From: Phoronis ovalis
Lineage: Eukaryota > Phoronida > Phoronidae
Assembly (NCBI GenBank): GCA_028565635.1
Contig: JAOXYB010110825.1
Span: forward strand, 1-12,090
DNA: 12,090 nucleotides
Reading direction: 5' to 3'
Shown: positions 1 to 8,384 of the stretch, one piece after another
Position numbering within the stretch: position 1 is the stretch's first letter
Layout: each line of letters opens with the position of its first letter
Position numbers and translations under genes: made by a program
The notes under the pieces: model-generated
What the model was told of the DNA's origin: nothing
Database searches by the model: none
What the model saw: the letters and a program-made list of their open reading frames with translations, nothing else

Positions 1-548
1 ACATACAAAGATGGCTTTACAACTACAGAAACTACATCATATGATGGGCATCTGTCTGCACCCGCAGACCTCTTGTTCTAAAAGTTGTAATGTTGCCAAG
101 ATTTTCTGTACTACTATTGCATTGTTTCAGAACTGTTGTTAAACAATATATGTAATGGGTTAAACCATTTCTCTGATAAGGCACACATTTTTTTTATTTT
201 TACTGTTTTTTATGTTTTAAAAATCTTACATACTCAGTTTTTGAGTTATGATGCACAGTGCACTGGAACATTGGTGATAATGTATATATTATCTTGGGAG
301 TTTGTACAGAAATTTACCTCCAGATATATGCCCGGCTGTAATATGTTGACCTGGGACATACTTTTAAGTCTGCTGTCAAATCTATAGTTATTAAATAAAT
401 CTTTAGCTGCAAAAATGTAAACAGCCACTTTCATAAAGGATTATTGCGGATGCATCTATGAAAAATAGTGGTAATTATATTGCTAACGTTTTGTCTACTT
501 CAATATTGCATCAGTCCTTAGGCTTATATTACTGTTTTAAAATTTTAG
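1..548 (+). other. Presumptive upstream intron of the RNF115/126-like gene (3' part)
   Basis: The DNA before the first recognisable RING exon is AT-rich and shows no conserved protein segment. Family members have a helical segment just upstream of the RING, and I could not find it here, so the preceding coding exon should lie before base 1. The interval ends in a T-rich tract and TTTTAG at 543-548, a good 3' splice site. The longest frame (136-387) begins at TTG, not ATG, and looks like chance. Bases 1-78 are open in frame 1 for 26 codons with no recognisable similarity and no donor at the end. Confidence 0.6.
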
Positions 549-664
549 ACGAGTGCTTACAGTGTTCCGTGTGCTTTGAAGATTTTACCATTAACGAAGA
601 AACTAAAAAGTTACCTTGTAACCATCACTTCCACCAGCCATGTATTGAACCCTGGTTAAAACTG
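549..664 (+). CDS. RING-H2 E3 ubiquitin ligase, RNF115/RNF126-like (penultimate coding exon, most of the RING)
   Basis: This internal exon encodes the first six zinc ligands of a C3H2C3 RING finger. It begins with the last two bases of a split codon (phase 1) and then 38 whole codons. Visible are CSVC, then after 14 residues the C-x-H-x2-H-x2-C block read as CNHHFHQPC, followed by IEPWLKL with the tryptophan typical of E2-binding RINGs. The wording LPCNHHFH..CIEPWL closely matches RNF115/RNF126 (Iruka in Drosophila), cytosolic ligases that recruit E2 enzymes to ubiquitinate client proteins; family members also have an N-terminal zinc finger, which is outside the window. The acceptor is AG at 547-548 and the donor is GTCAGT at 665-670, phase 0. 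The open frame runs to a stop at 680-682 inside the intron, which is not coding. The RING-H2 call is very secure; assignment to the RNF115/126 subfamily is strong but rests on remembered family sequence. Confidence 0.9.
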
Positions 665-977
665 GTCAGTATTGTTTGTTAATGGAAGTAGCTGTCCCTG
701 TCAACCAGAGAATTCCATTCCCACTATCTAGAACAAGTATCTATGAATCATGTTATTACTTACCCTTTGTCACATTCAGTGGGTCCATTTGAGATGAGAC
801 ACACTTCAGTTGCATAGAGTTTCTGTGTAATACATATAGTAACATTGAAAATTTGAGACTGTATATGGTTACAATTTGGTAAAAGACCACTTGTTTTGGT
901 AAGCAAGAACATTTTGTAGTCATTAATGATTTTGCAATCATATAGCAGATGTACTGATCCTATATTCTTTATTTTAG
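665..977 (+). other. Intron inside the RING finger (313 bp)
   Basis: It opens with GTCAGT and closes with TTTATTTTAG. A branch-point-like TACTGAT lies at 952-958, about 20 bases before the acceptor. The phase is 0 on both sides, and joining the flanking exons restores WLKL-HGTCPVC, the expected RING spacing. Minus-strand frames across this stretch (756-941 and 760-1029) are AT-biased, and the second overlaps the real exon in antisense. Confidence 0.85.
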
Positions 978-1118
978 CATGGAACATGTCCAGTATGTAG
1001 AATAGATTTAAATGGAGTAGACACATCACGGCAAGATGCTTTCGCTAATGCAACTCCAGGTCCCTCCAGTAGGGGGCCACATGCTCAAGCAATGGACGAT
1101 ATGGATCAATATGATTAA
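978..1118 (+). CDS. RING-H2 E3 ubiquitin ligase, RNF115/RNF126-like (terminal coding exon)
   Basis: Forty-six codons and a TAA stop at 1116-1118. The exon starts in phase 0 with HGTCPVCRIDLNG, giving the last two zinc ligands (CPVC). The CPVCR-x2-LNG wording is characteristic of RNF115/RNF126. With the preceding exon the ligands form C-x2-C, C-x-H-x2-H-x2-C, C-x2-C, ten residues separating the sixth and seventh. The 33 residues after LNG form a short, probably disordered tail with a PGPSSRGP segment and an acidic end (DDMDQYD), in place of the serine-rich tail of vertebrate RNF126. The acceptor is TTTTAG at 972-977. The stop agrees with the family, where the RING sits near the C-terminus. Confidence 0.9.
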   Translation, partial: HGTCPVCRIDLNGVDTSRQDAFANATPGPSSRGPHAQAMDDMDQYD

Positions 1119-1208
1119 CAATATATCGTTATATCTGTGATATTTGTTTGATAACTACACATGGTTTCACAAGGAATATAAAAATGCAATTTTCATGAAA
1201 ATTTGAGA

Positions 1209-1214
1209 AATAAA
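1209..1214 (+). terminator. Candidate proximal polyadenylation signal AATAAA
   Basis: This is the first canonical AATAAA after the ligase stop codon, 91 bases downstream. It would give a very short 3' UTR. Such hexamers are frequent in AT-rich DNA, so position is the only support. The next candidate, at 1854-1859, is also plausible. Confidence 0.35.
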
Positions 1215-1853
1215 ATAGCCAAAGCAAAAACTTAGGAAAACGTTTTCCTTCCATGAAATGTATTTCTTAAGGTGTTTCCCTTTGCCGTTTAGTTTTACAT
1301 AATGAGGCATATGACCTTCCATCACTGATAGTTTTCTAGGTGTCACAGTCTTATTATATAATTTTCTCACATGCATGTTTCTTGCAAAAAGTATATAGTA
1401 TGTTATTTAAAAATAATCAAAGGCCTTGTTGCTTTTTCTGTGAAATTTATAACAAGGCTGCCATGTTGTGGTATACAAAATTGTTCCCGAAATAGTTTAA
1501 AGCATTTGCAGGATAGCGTATACTAAGATAATTGAAAGGCGCACATTTATTCATTATCCCTTTGATCAAAGTGTTTTGTACTATTTGAATAACATTGTTG
1601 TGCATCTCTTGTGGAACACTTTCTAGTGGTGCCATCTGACAGTTGTCATTGTTAGTTTTCAATTTACTTTACTCCATAAAAGTTTCCATGATATACAAAG
1701 GTCATACTTACTCTTAATAGAGATTTCGATGTAATTGTTTTTATCCTCTGACAGATATGTTAATAGTTATGCCAGGACATACCAGGACTACATATAAAAG
1801 AATACAAGTTTGTGACATTTTATGTTTTTAGCTTTTAATAATGAAATTTACCA

Positions 1854-1859
1854 AATAAA
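1854..1859 (+). terminator. Candidate distal polyadenylation signal AATAAA
   Basis: A canonical AATAAA about 735 bases after the ligase stop, followed by an A-rich then G/T-containing stretch. It would give a 3' UTR of roughly 0.75 kb. Further hexamers at 2100-2105, 2621-2626 and 2868-2873 cannot be excluded. Confidence 0.3.
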
Positions 1860-2145
1860 CTGTGAAAAAGGATTATGCAGCCAGGCAGTGAATTTACTTG
1901 AAGTTTGGGGGACAAAGCAACAAGTTCTTGTTAATGCTATCTTGCTATGCTTTGTCTGGTAACATACAAATGTGGTTGCTATCTGTGCTTTGACTTATGC
2001 TCCTTTAAAATTCCAAAAATGCAGATTCAGATTATGGGATTTTAATATTCAGTAGGGAGCATACTATTTAAGCAATTAAATAATCACATAACTTTGAAAA
2101 ATAAAGTTTTTCCGATTTTCAAGTATCTTCCCATTTGCAGAACAA

Positions 2146-2263
2146 GTTTATTTATTCAAAGATTATTTGGGTGCACTTGGTGGATCCGTTGATCTTAAAC
2201 CCAAATATTCCCAGCATGAACCCAAATATTCCCAGCATGCATGCGTTTTGTGAATAAACAAAC
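2146..2263. repeat. Small foldback element with nested inverted arms
   Basis: The outer arms GTTTATTTATTC (2146-2157) and GAATAAACAAAC (2252-2263) are complementary at 11 of 12 positions. Inside them ATTTGGGT (2165-2172) pairs perfectly with ACCCAAAT, present twice (2199-2206 and 2220-2227). The whole is about 118 bp. It resembles a tiny MITE-like foldback or a cruciform-forming sequence. I saw no clear target-site duplication and no known family. Confidence 0.5.
2198..2239. repeat. Perfect 21-bp tandem duplication (two copies)
   Basis: The unit AACCCAAATATTCCCAGCATG occurs at 2198-2218 and again, without mismatch, at 2219-2239. Its TCCCAGCAT core also appears inverted as ATGCTGGGA at 2308-2316. 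Lack of divergence suggests a recent duplication, perhaps by replication slippage on the foldback arm in which it sits. Confidence 0.9.
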
Positions 2264-2725
2264 GTTGATGCATTTCTCCACAAATGCTCTAGCACTTCAT
2301 TTACAAAATGCTGGGACTAGTGACTAGTAGCTCCACCTATTGCAAGCAAGTAGTCCTTTCAGTATCTTTGCATTTTGTGTATTTGCTGCATAACTTTTAC
2401 AGGCGACTACTTTTTCTCAAACTTGAAGATTTCTGCATGATGCTAATTACTTATAACACAAATATGTTCCTCTCTGTGCGAGCTCATACCATTTGCAGAC
2501 TTAGAGTTAAATTTATGCCAAGATTTTGTTAGCAGACGCCAATTTCTGGGAACAATTACATCTATCGGTAAATCTGTTAAAACAAGTTAACTATGTTTTG
2601 GTTAATGTAGCTAAAGAAGAAATAAAATCCATAGGAAAAATGCTATCAATTTCAGTTCACCCAAACAGTTGACAAAATATACAAGATTTACTGATAAATC
2701 TAGCATTTAATACATTTAAATTGAA

Positions 2726-2746
2726 TTTTTTTTTTGAAAAAAAAAA
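2726..2746. repeat. T10-G-A10 homopolymer palindrome
   Basis: Ten T (2726-2735), one G, then ten A (2737-2746) form a perfect inverted repeat with a single-base centre. It could form a hairpin or a rigid A-tract structure, or may reflect slippage. Copy number would be prone to sequencing error. Confidence 0.85.
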
Positions 2747-3339
2747 GTTACCGCATCAGGTTATTTAATTTGCATTAGAATGTAAAATGTCTAGTAAATT
2801 AAATCGTACTTTTATTTATTTTTATATACATTGTAGGGAATCAGAATGGCATTGTAAACAACATCTAAATAAATCCTCTAGTGACAGTTTTCGCAAACAG
2901 TAATTAAAGTCCCTAACAATAGTCGTCTCTTGTAGCACAGTATACATTTACGCTATTGCTCTGCTTTTTAATGATGTGCATATAAAATATATTTCGTAGT
3001 TTATTACCACAGCTACCAAACCCATTGTACAGTGTATTTCGTATTTTTATTATTTGCTATACAATGTTCCATTGCTCTTTATTTTCTACTGGAAATGAAG
3101 CCCGGAAAATGAAGGCAAATAATATTGCCTCCTGTGACTAACAAGTAATTGTTATGTTAGCCAAAATATAAATATCAATGAAAACTCAAAAAGTTGTGGT
3201 TTAATAATTTGTTTTTTCAGAAGTATTATATTAGTAACTTAGATCTATTCATAAAAATTCTGTTTGTTAGGTCTGTGTTGAACTGATACAATATTGAAGG
3301 AAAAAAACAATACATTTGTATAAAAGTGGGTAAAAGGTA

Positions 3340-3970
3340 TTTCCATACGTACGTGTGGGCTATGGAATATAAACATGTTTGCTACTTTATGTTTATATAG
3401 GGTTAGGGATTGACCAATGAAATTGCTTGACAATAACATGTCCGTAATCATCCTAGGTTCGTGAACTTCCTGTTTGAGCTTTCCTGAACATTTGATGGGC
3501 TAATGCTGGCTAATGCTTGTGAGATTCGAAATTGTTTTAAAATGTAGAAAAACAGTTTTATGAGAAAATTCTATGGTGATTGTCAAACAGCTTGGTAAGT
3601 TTAATTCGAAATTTGTGGGAAATAGATGCAAATATTCCCGAGATTCGATCAACCACATTTGGGCGGTCCCAGAAATCAGAATTTGTACTCTGTTCGGTGC
3701 CCAGCGAAAGATTTGTCGGACTTTAGCAATTTTGCAAGATTTCGTAGGGACGTTAAGGCCCAGCAAATCTCGAAAATAAAATTGTCCCTTATCGGGTTAA
3801 TGCGTAGTAAGCAGGTAACTGCAGGTATTTGTGACTAAAAATGTAACTTTAAGTTATAGGTCACATTGCATTTCGAAAATTATATGACTTTTGGCCGTCG
3901 TACTTCCCACTTGATGAGAGGAAATAACACCCACGCGTTAAGTTAGTAACTCTGCTTAATGTAAGCATTC
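3340..3970 (+). promoter_or_regulatory. CpG-enriched region, presumptive promoter/5' non-coding exon of the class IX myosin gene
   Basis: CpG dinucleotides cluster here. I counted 18 between 3601 and 4020, compared with 7 in the first 600 bases of the window, and more occur around 3348-3460. Local GC is also higher, with a GGGCGG at 3661-3666. The region lies between the end of the ligase gene and the myosin start codon, 2 to 2.7 kb before that ATG, where a promoter with an untranslated first exon would be expected. A consensus donor (TTG then GTAAGT, cut after 3594) falls inside it. Frames on both strands (3573-3779 and 3626-3838 plus; 3500-3766 minus) are probably by-products of the composition. 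No TATA box or initiator stands out. The promoter role is inferred. Confidence 0.4.
3498..3517. repeat. 10-bp tandem duplication
   Basis: GGCTAATGCT is repeated exactly twice in direct tandem at 3498-3507 and 3508-3517. It lies just before the densest part of the CpG-rich region. No function is evident. Confidence 0.8.
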
Positions 3971-5810
3971 GGTGGAGGATTTCTGCATTTATAACAAGAA
4001 TGTATTGATAATGGGATCAATCATCAATGATATTACTTTCAATGGAACCGAGTTCATTTCCTACTCCAAAATATTAAACCGTACATTTATACTACCTGGT
4101 TGTTTAAACTCCTTTTAAAAATTCCCGTGAAACTACTAGAGTTATTTATTCATAAGTTCTATAGATCTTTGTATTGTCATTTTTTTTGGTAACAATTTGT
4201 GCATTGGTAATAATAATTTTGCTATCCTAATTTATACATAGAACATGTTAAATGATATTGATTTAAAACAAACACAGCATAAACATCACTTTTTATGTTA
4301 TAAGTTATTATGACATATTTTTTTAAGGTTTAATGCAGCATACTTTTATAAATTAATGAGCTGTTTAAAATTTGTCAGCCAGTCATGGGACTGAATTCCA
4401 AACAAACCATCAGTGTCTTCACTACTTCGTTTCTTATAAATTTATGGGAACACATTTTACATTTAACACCATCTTTTTTGTTGGAAAATTCCTTTTTTTA
4501 TTTGGGTGCATATTTTGATAACAGTTACTAAATTTGCTTTGCAATGGCTGAGACATTAAATTAGTCTCAGGCAATGGGCAAGAGGATATGCATTTTTACA
4601 CGAATTTAATCAGAGTCTGCATATATATATTTATCAGGAGCATGTTTGGTGTTTTGAAGTTTTGGCTACATGTCCCCAGTTCTGCAGTTATTTGGTAGAG
4701 TACCCTTTCACAAGATGAAAACCTGATTATTGAATTTTCATTATGCATAATCCACCACTCCAAATGTTTCATATTAGATACAGACATACTATCCTGTTTA
4801 CGCTACTTATACAATCAATAATAATGAGATAGAGAGGCTTATCTCACAACAGGTTGTTTTCTAGTTTCCTATACTGTAGAAACTAATGTATTCTGCATGG
4901 AGAGCTTGGGTGAATCATAACAATGTGGTATATTTCTAAACTTGATTCAGAATTAATGTACTGTTTTTGATCTAGATATATATTCTATTGTCCTGTCGCA
5001 CCAATAAATTACATTTTATGAACCATTTCATTACTGTCTCTAAGGTATGATCAGTCTTAATTGTTTCCAAATGTATTTTCCATCCATGCTTATTGGCACT
5101 TGTTACTTTTAGAGTAACTGTATTGCATGACTCATTCTTTCTTTCCCTGATGCTAATACACTAAAGGTAGTACATAATAATTGTTAACTTGAAAAATTAT
5201 GTTAAGATCGTCCACATTTTTACTTCTCAATTCATTTTTGTATCTCCACTCCGACTGCTGAACTACAAGCTGAGAACAACATACTTTCTAATAAGCCTGT
5301 AATTTATTAAATATAATATAGAATAGAATACATATGTAGTAAATCCAACTGATAGAATATTAGAGAGGTTGGAGTCATTATTTTACAGATACTGATAAAT
5401 TTGACTTTATCATGTGTATATTTGATCTTTGTGATATTAAATTTGAGTGATAAAACAAGCAGCATCATGCCTCTAGGTGTAATAGGTACCTAGGATTCTG
5501 TCCCTGAACTGTGAGTGTTATTGGTGTTGAGTAATGTATTGCGGAATGTACTTGTGTCGTATTACTTATTAATAACATTTATATTAGTTATTCTTATTTA
5601 TGTTTAATGATAACAAAAGTTATCTACTCTTCAACTTTATATGATACTGAAACGCAGGATTGAGGGATAGAAAGTTGAACCTATGAGAGATGCAGAGCTT
5701 TTGAATTTTCTTGTTTTGCCAATATACTAAAGTTAGTGGGAAATTTTCAGATTGGTATCTAATTTTCAGTTTTCATGTTATAATATGAAATCAGATTTCT
5801 TTAGTTAATT
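3971..5810 (+). other. AT-rich non-coding DNA upstream of the myosin coding start
   Basis: I see no conserved exon, RNA gene or known mobile element here. It may be a 5' UTR intron if transcription starts in the CpG-rich region, or otherwise intergenic. The only distinctive structure is the hairpin flanked by direct repeats at 4541-4577. The minus-strand frame at 4596-4787 has no recognisable domain. Confidence 0.5.
4541..4577. repeat. Hairpin flanked by exact 7-bp direct repeats
   Basis: CTGAGAC (4548-4554) and GTCTCAG (4564-4570) are perfect inverted arms around a 9-base AT spacer. The 23-bp unit is immediately bounded by identical GCAATGG on both sides (4541-4547 and 4571-4577). Terminal inverted repeats inside a short direct repeat resemble an internally deleted transposon with its target-site duplication, but the unit is so small that chance or template-switch origin is possible. 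Confidence 0.55.
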
Positions 5811-5826
5811 TTATCTTTTTTTTCAG
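5811..5826 (+). promoter_or_regulatory. Strong candidate 3' splice acceptor of a 5' UTR exon
   Basis: A long pyrimidine-rich run ending in TTTTTTTTCAG (AG at 5825-5826) is among the best acceptor-like sequences in the window. If used, the next exon would run from 5827 through 6845, with about 283 bases of 5' UTR before the first coding ATG. Another possible acceptor is AG at 6075-6076, preceded by TACTAAT (6041-6047), a near-consensus branch site. Transcript data would be needed to choose. Confidence 0.35.
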
Positions 5827-6109
5827 ATTTACGGTAACTAAGTAAAGAATGAGAAGTTTCTGGATAAAATTGCTCATTACAATAAATATACCATCAAATT
5901 ACTTTATTAGTTATTTTCTACCTTGAATATGACATCATCTTAAGATACAGCTAATTATTGTATAGTTACCAGTCAGTTTGTTTTAATTCGTAATTTATAT
6001 GGTACACACACTATCAATGGTTAAGAACAAGGAAGTGAGTTACTAATCCCAATGTTTACATGTGTGTAAAGTCTAGGCATTGTTTAATATAAAGAGGGAA
6101 CTCATCGTC

Positions 6110-6845
6110 ATGATGGATATCACAGAAAACCAAACAAGTCTGGAGACGTACATGGTCCGTATTTACACTGGAGAAGTGGAAGTAGCGCAAGATGTGGAGT
6201 TTGTTTCTGTGGAAGTTGAGAAAACAGCAAATGCAAGATTTGTCGTAAATCATGTTAAAAAGAAACTTGGATTACAACAAGAAGACAGCTATGAACTTGT
6301 TGAAATTCTTTGCTCTGGAGAACAGTTGTGTAAGGAAAGGAAATTGGGTGAAAATCAGATGCCAGTCATGATTCAATTGGTCTGGCCTAAAGCTACAAAT
6401 ACGCCTTTAAATTCAGATACGAGCACAGGAAAAGATTTTGAATATCGTTTCTATATCAGAAAAGAGGAAAACAATAGGACTAGCGCCACATTGTCATGGA
6501 CTGAGTATTCACAGCCACAGCCAGTTGACTGGTTTCTTGGTAAATTTCTTCGTCACCGTAGTAACAAAGAATATGAGGACTTGTGCAATTTACCAGATCT
6601 TAATGAACAAACTTTGTTGGGTAATTTAAAATCTCGTTTTGGGAGTGGTAATATTTATACGTACGTGGGGTCAATACTCATAGCTGTTAATCCATTTCAC
6701 TTTTTCCCAATTTACAATCCAAAGTACGTAAAAATGTATCAGAATAAAAGCTTTGGAGATTTACCGCCCCATATCTTTGCTGTTGCGGATTCAGCATTTC
6801 ATCAGATGTTACATATGAAGGCCAATCAGTGCATAGTCATCTCAG
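6110..6845 (+). CDS. Unconventional myosin class IX, first coding exon (RA domain and start of motor)
   Basis: The exon encodes residues 1-245 plus the first base of codon 246. Residues about 14-94 (YMVRIYTGEV to VMIQLVWPK) match the N-terminal Ras-associating, ubiquitin-like domain seen in class IX myosins. A linker follows, and from about 155 the motor begins: EYEDLCNLPDLNEQTLL, NIYTYVGSILIAVNPF, PIYNPKYVKMYQN and NQCIVISG, the last leading into the P-loop. These are close to vertebrate MYO9A/MYO9B. Class IX proteins are actin motors that end in a RhoGAP domain and lower Rho activity; that part lies beyond this window. An in-frame stop at 6074-6076 precedes the start. No ATG lies between it and the adjacent ATGs at 6110 and 6113; the second has the better Kozak context (A at -3, G at +4). 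The donor is GTAGGT at 6846, and reading through it adds only seven non-homologous residues before a stop. Confidence 0.93.
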
Positions 6846-7603
6846 GTAGGTTTTATATTATTACTGCATGAAAGATCAGATACTCGGTCTTGTACAGAAA
6901 TTCTGTCTTTTTATACAGTATATCGGGTGCTGTCACCACTAGTTATACCAACTAAATTGTATTTACTGTAATCTCGGATCTGAAATGTCACAGGACCATG
7001 AAGTCTCATCTGAAAACTGAGTTTTAAGTTGTTTTTGCTAACTTTTTGCTTTCACAGTTATATGCCATTGTAAGTTTATTGTAAAAGTGTTACATGTGCA
7101 AGAAATTGGACAAATAAGATAAAGAAATCTCTCTTTTTCATCCATGTTTATGAATATTAGTACAAATCTAAATTCTTACACATACTTTTTTCATATTTTC
7201 TAAAATCTCCCCTAGTGCCCATGTTCATTTTTTTAATCTATATTTTATGTGTAATAACATTGTCACAACACTGCTATTAACAATTTCAATCAGGAAAAGA
7301 CATTGTTGCAACTTTGCAGTTAAATAATTACAATCAGAAGGAAGGAAACATTAAAATTGTTCATCTCTGTTGGTTTTTCTTGAGAAAATGTTCAATTTTG
7401 AAAAATGTATACATCCCCATTTTTCTAGAAGTTGACAATTCACATATTATTGATGCAATCTTTCTAGGAGTATGAAATTTAAATGGAACTTAAATTTCAC
7501 ATCGGATACACACATTTCAGAATTTTCAGAGTTTCTCACATCCTCATAAGTTGGAAAAAATAATAATTCTTTTAATATTATAATTTGCGATTTTTTACCG
7601 AAG
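6846..7603 (+). other. Myosin intron 1 (758 bp, splits the P-loop)
   Basis: It starts with GTAGGT and ends with TTTTTTACCGAAG (AG at 7602-7603). The phase is 1: G from 6845 joins GT at 7604-7605 to make the first glycine of GESGSGKT, confirming both sites. The intron is AT-rich with no coding potential and contains a perfect 10-bp hairpin at 7473-7499. Confidence 0.9.
7473..7499. repeat. Perfect 10-bp inverted repeat with 7-base loop
   Basis: TGAAATTTAA (7473-7482) pairs exactly with TTAAATTTCA (7490-7499) around ATGGAAC. It lies within the first myosin intron, about 100 bases before the acceptor. The AT-rich arms make chance occurrence fairly likely. A role in splicing is only conceivable. 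Confidence 0.7.
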
Positions 7604-7737
7604 GTGAATCTGGATCTGGGAAGACGGAAAGCACCAAAATGTTAATACACCATTTGGCAGCTCTGACGCACAAATGTAAGGGAACAGATGATAATGGAGT
7701 AGAACAAACAATACTTAATGCTGGGCCTGTTTTAGAG
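7604..7737 (+). CDS. Unconventional myosin class IX, second coding exon (P-loop)
   Basis: The exon completes residue 246 and encodes 247-290. It contains the nucleotide-binding P-loop GESGSGKT (246-253) followed by [16 protein letters not shown], then a short loop-1 region (CKGTDDNG) and [14 protein letters not shown]. All positions needed for ATP phosphate binding (GxxGxGKT with its lysine and threonine) are intact. The [14 protein letters not shown] block is nearly the same as in vertebrate MYO9A/MYO9B, supporting class IX over other myosins. The donor is GAG then GTAAGC, phase 0. Nothing suggests a pseudogene: no frameshift or internal stop. Confidence 0.95.
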
Positions 7738-8364
7738 GTAAGCTTTTAAACATATAATTAAATACCAGAGTTGTGATTAATAGACACGTTACTCATGAAC
7801 ATTCTTAAATGTTTTACATAATATAAAATGATGGAAATAGTACAGTGAAGGCGAATTTCTAAATTTTTGCTGAATTTATCTCGTGTGAAATGCCATGTAA
7901 ATACCGTTACATTCATAACAGTGCCAACTACGAAAGCTGTTATCACATTTTTTACCTAAAACTATTTCAGTATACCATTTTCAACAGGCTTATAATTGTT
8001 TTCCTCATTATATTTTTTAAAAATCATGTCAGAAACTATGGGCCTGGTAAAATTGAATATGTATTGAACCTGCTACAAAAAAGATGTGCAGTTTCTATAA
8101 ATGAAGAAAACTCACCTATTCATCCTAGCATAAACATCTGTTAAGTTTGCTCATTAAAAAAATTAAACAATTAATTATGGAATTAGGTTAAGCAGGTGTG
8201 CAATTAATATAATCTGTCCTAATAATTTCAAAAGAACTATGTAACCACCCAGCAGGACAATTAGCTGTAAGAGATTGATAATAAAATATTATGGCATGTT
8301 CAACCTGTGACTGTGACCTACATGTCTTTTGTGAAGGAGGAATGTACATTATTGGATTATATTC

Positions 8365-8384
8365 ATATATATGTATATATATAT
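8365..8384. repeat. Imperfect AT dinucleotide microsatellite
   Basis: A run of alternating A and T interrupted by one G, within the large myosin intron. It is low-complexity and explains the Y/I-rich composition of the overlapping small frames on both strands. Confidence 0.8.

Larger units (their letters stand above)
1119..3330 (+). other. 3' UTR of the ligase gene followed by AT-rich intergenic DNA
   Basis: No conserved coding segment is visible. The proximal part must be 3' UTR, but its end cannot be fixed from sequence alone because there are several AATAAA hexamers: 1209-1214, 1854-1859, 2100-2105, 2621-2626 and 2868-2873. The stretch also holds a hairpin (1423-1458), a foldback with a 21-bp tandem repeat (2146-2263) and a T10-G-A10 palindrome (2726-2746). 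Small frames at 1167-1376, 1447-1662 and 2308-2532 have no recognisable domains and AT-driven composition, so I treat them as chance. Confidence 0.6.

Noticed and set aside
1-78. Open frame in frame 1 from the window start for 26 codons
   Set aside because: No donor site at its end, no resemblance to the RNF115/126 segment expected upstream of the RING, and it ends in a stop; probably chance in an intron.
3450-3475. GGTTCGTGA-like string considered as a tRNA T-arm
   Set aside because: No cloverleaf, no matching A-box or acceptor stem nearby; no tRNA gene was found anywhere in the window.
3500-3838. Overlapping frames of 68-88 codons on both strands in the CpG-rich region
   Set aside because: The minus-strand one starts at TTG, none has recognisable motifs, and open frames on both strands are expected where stop-rich AT content drops. 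Treated as promoter-region composition.
6080-6109. Upstream extension of the myosin frame by ten codons from TTG 6080
   Set aside because: TTG is not a normal animal start; the first in-frame ATG after the stop at 6074-6076 is 6110. Extension would be valid only if an exon were spliced in at 6077.
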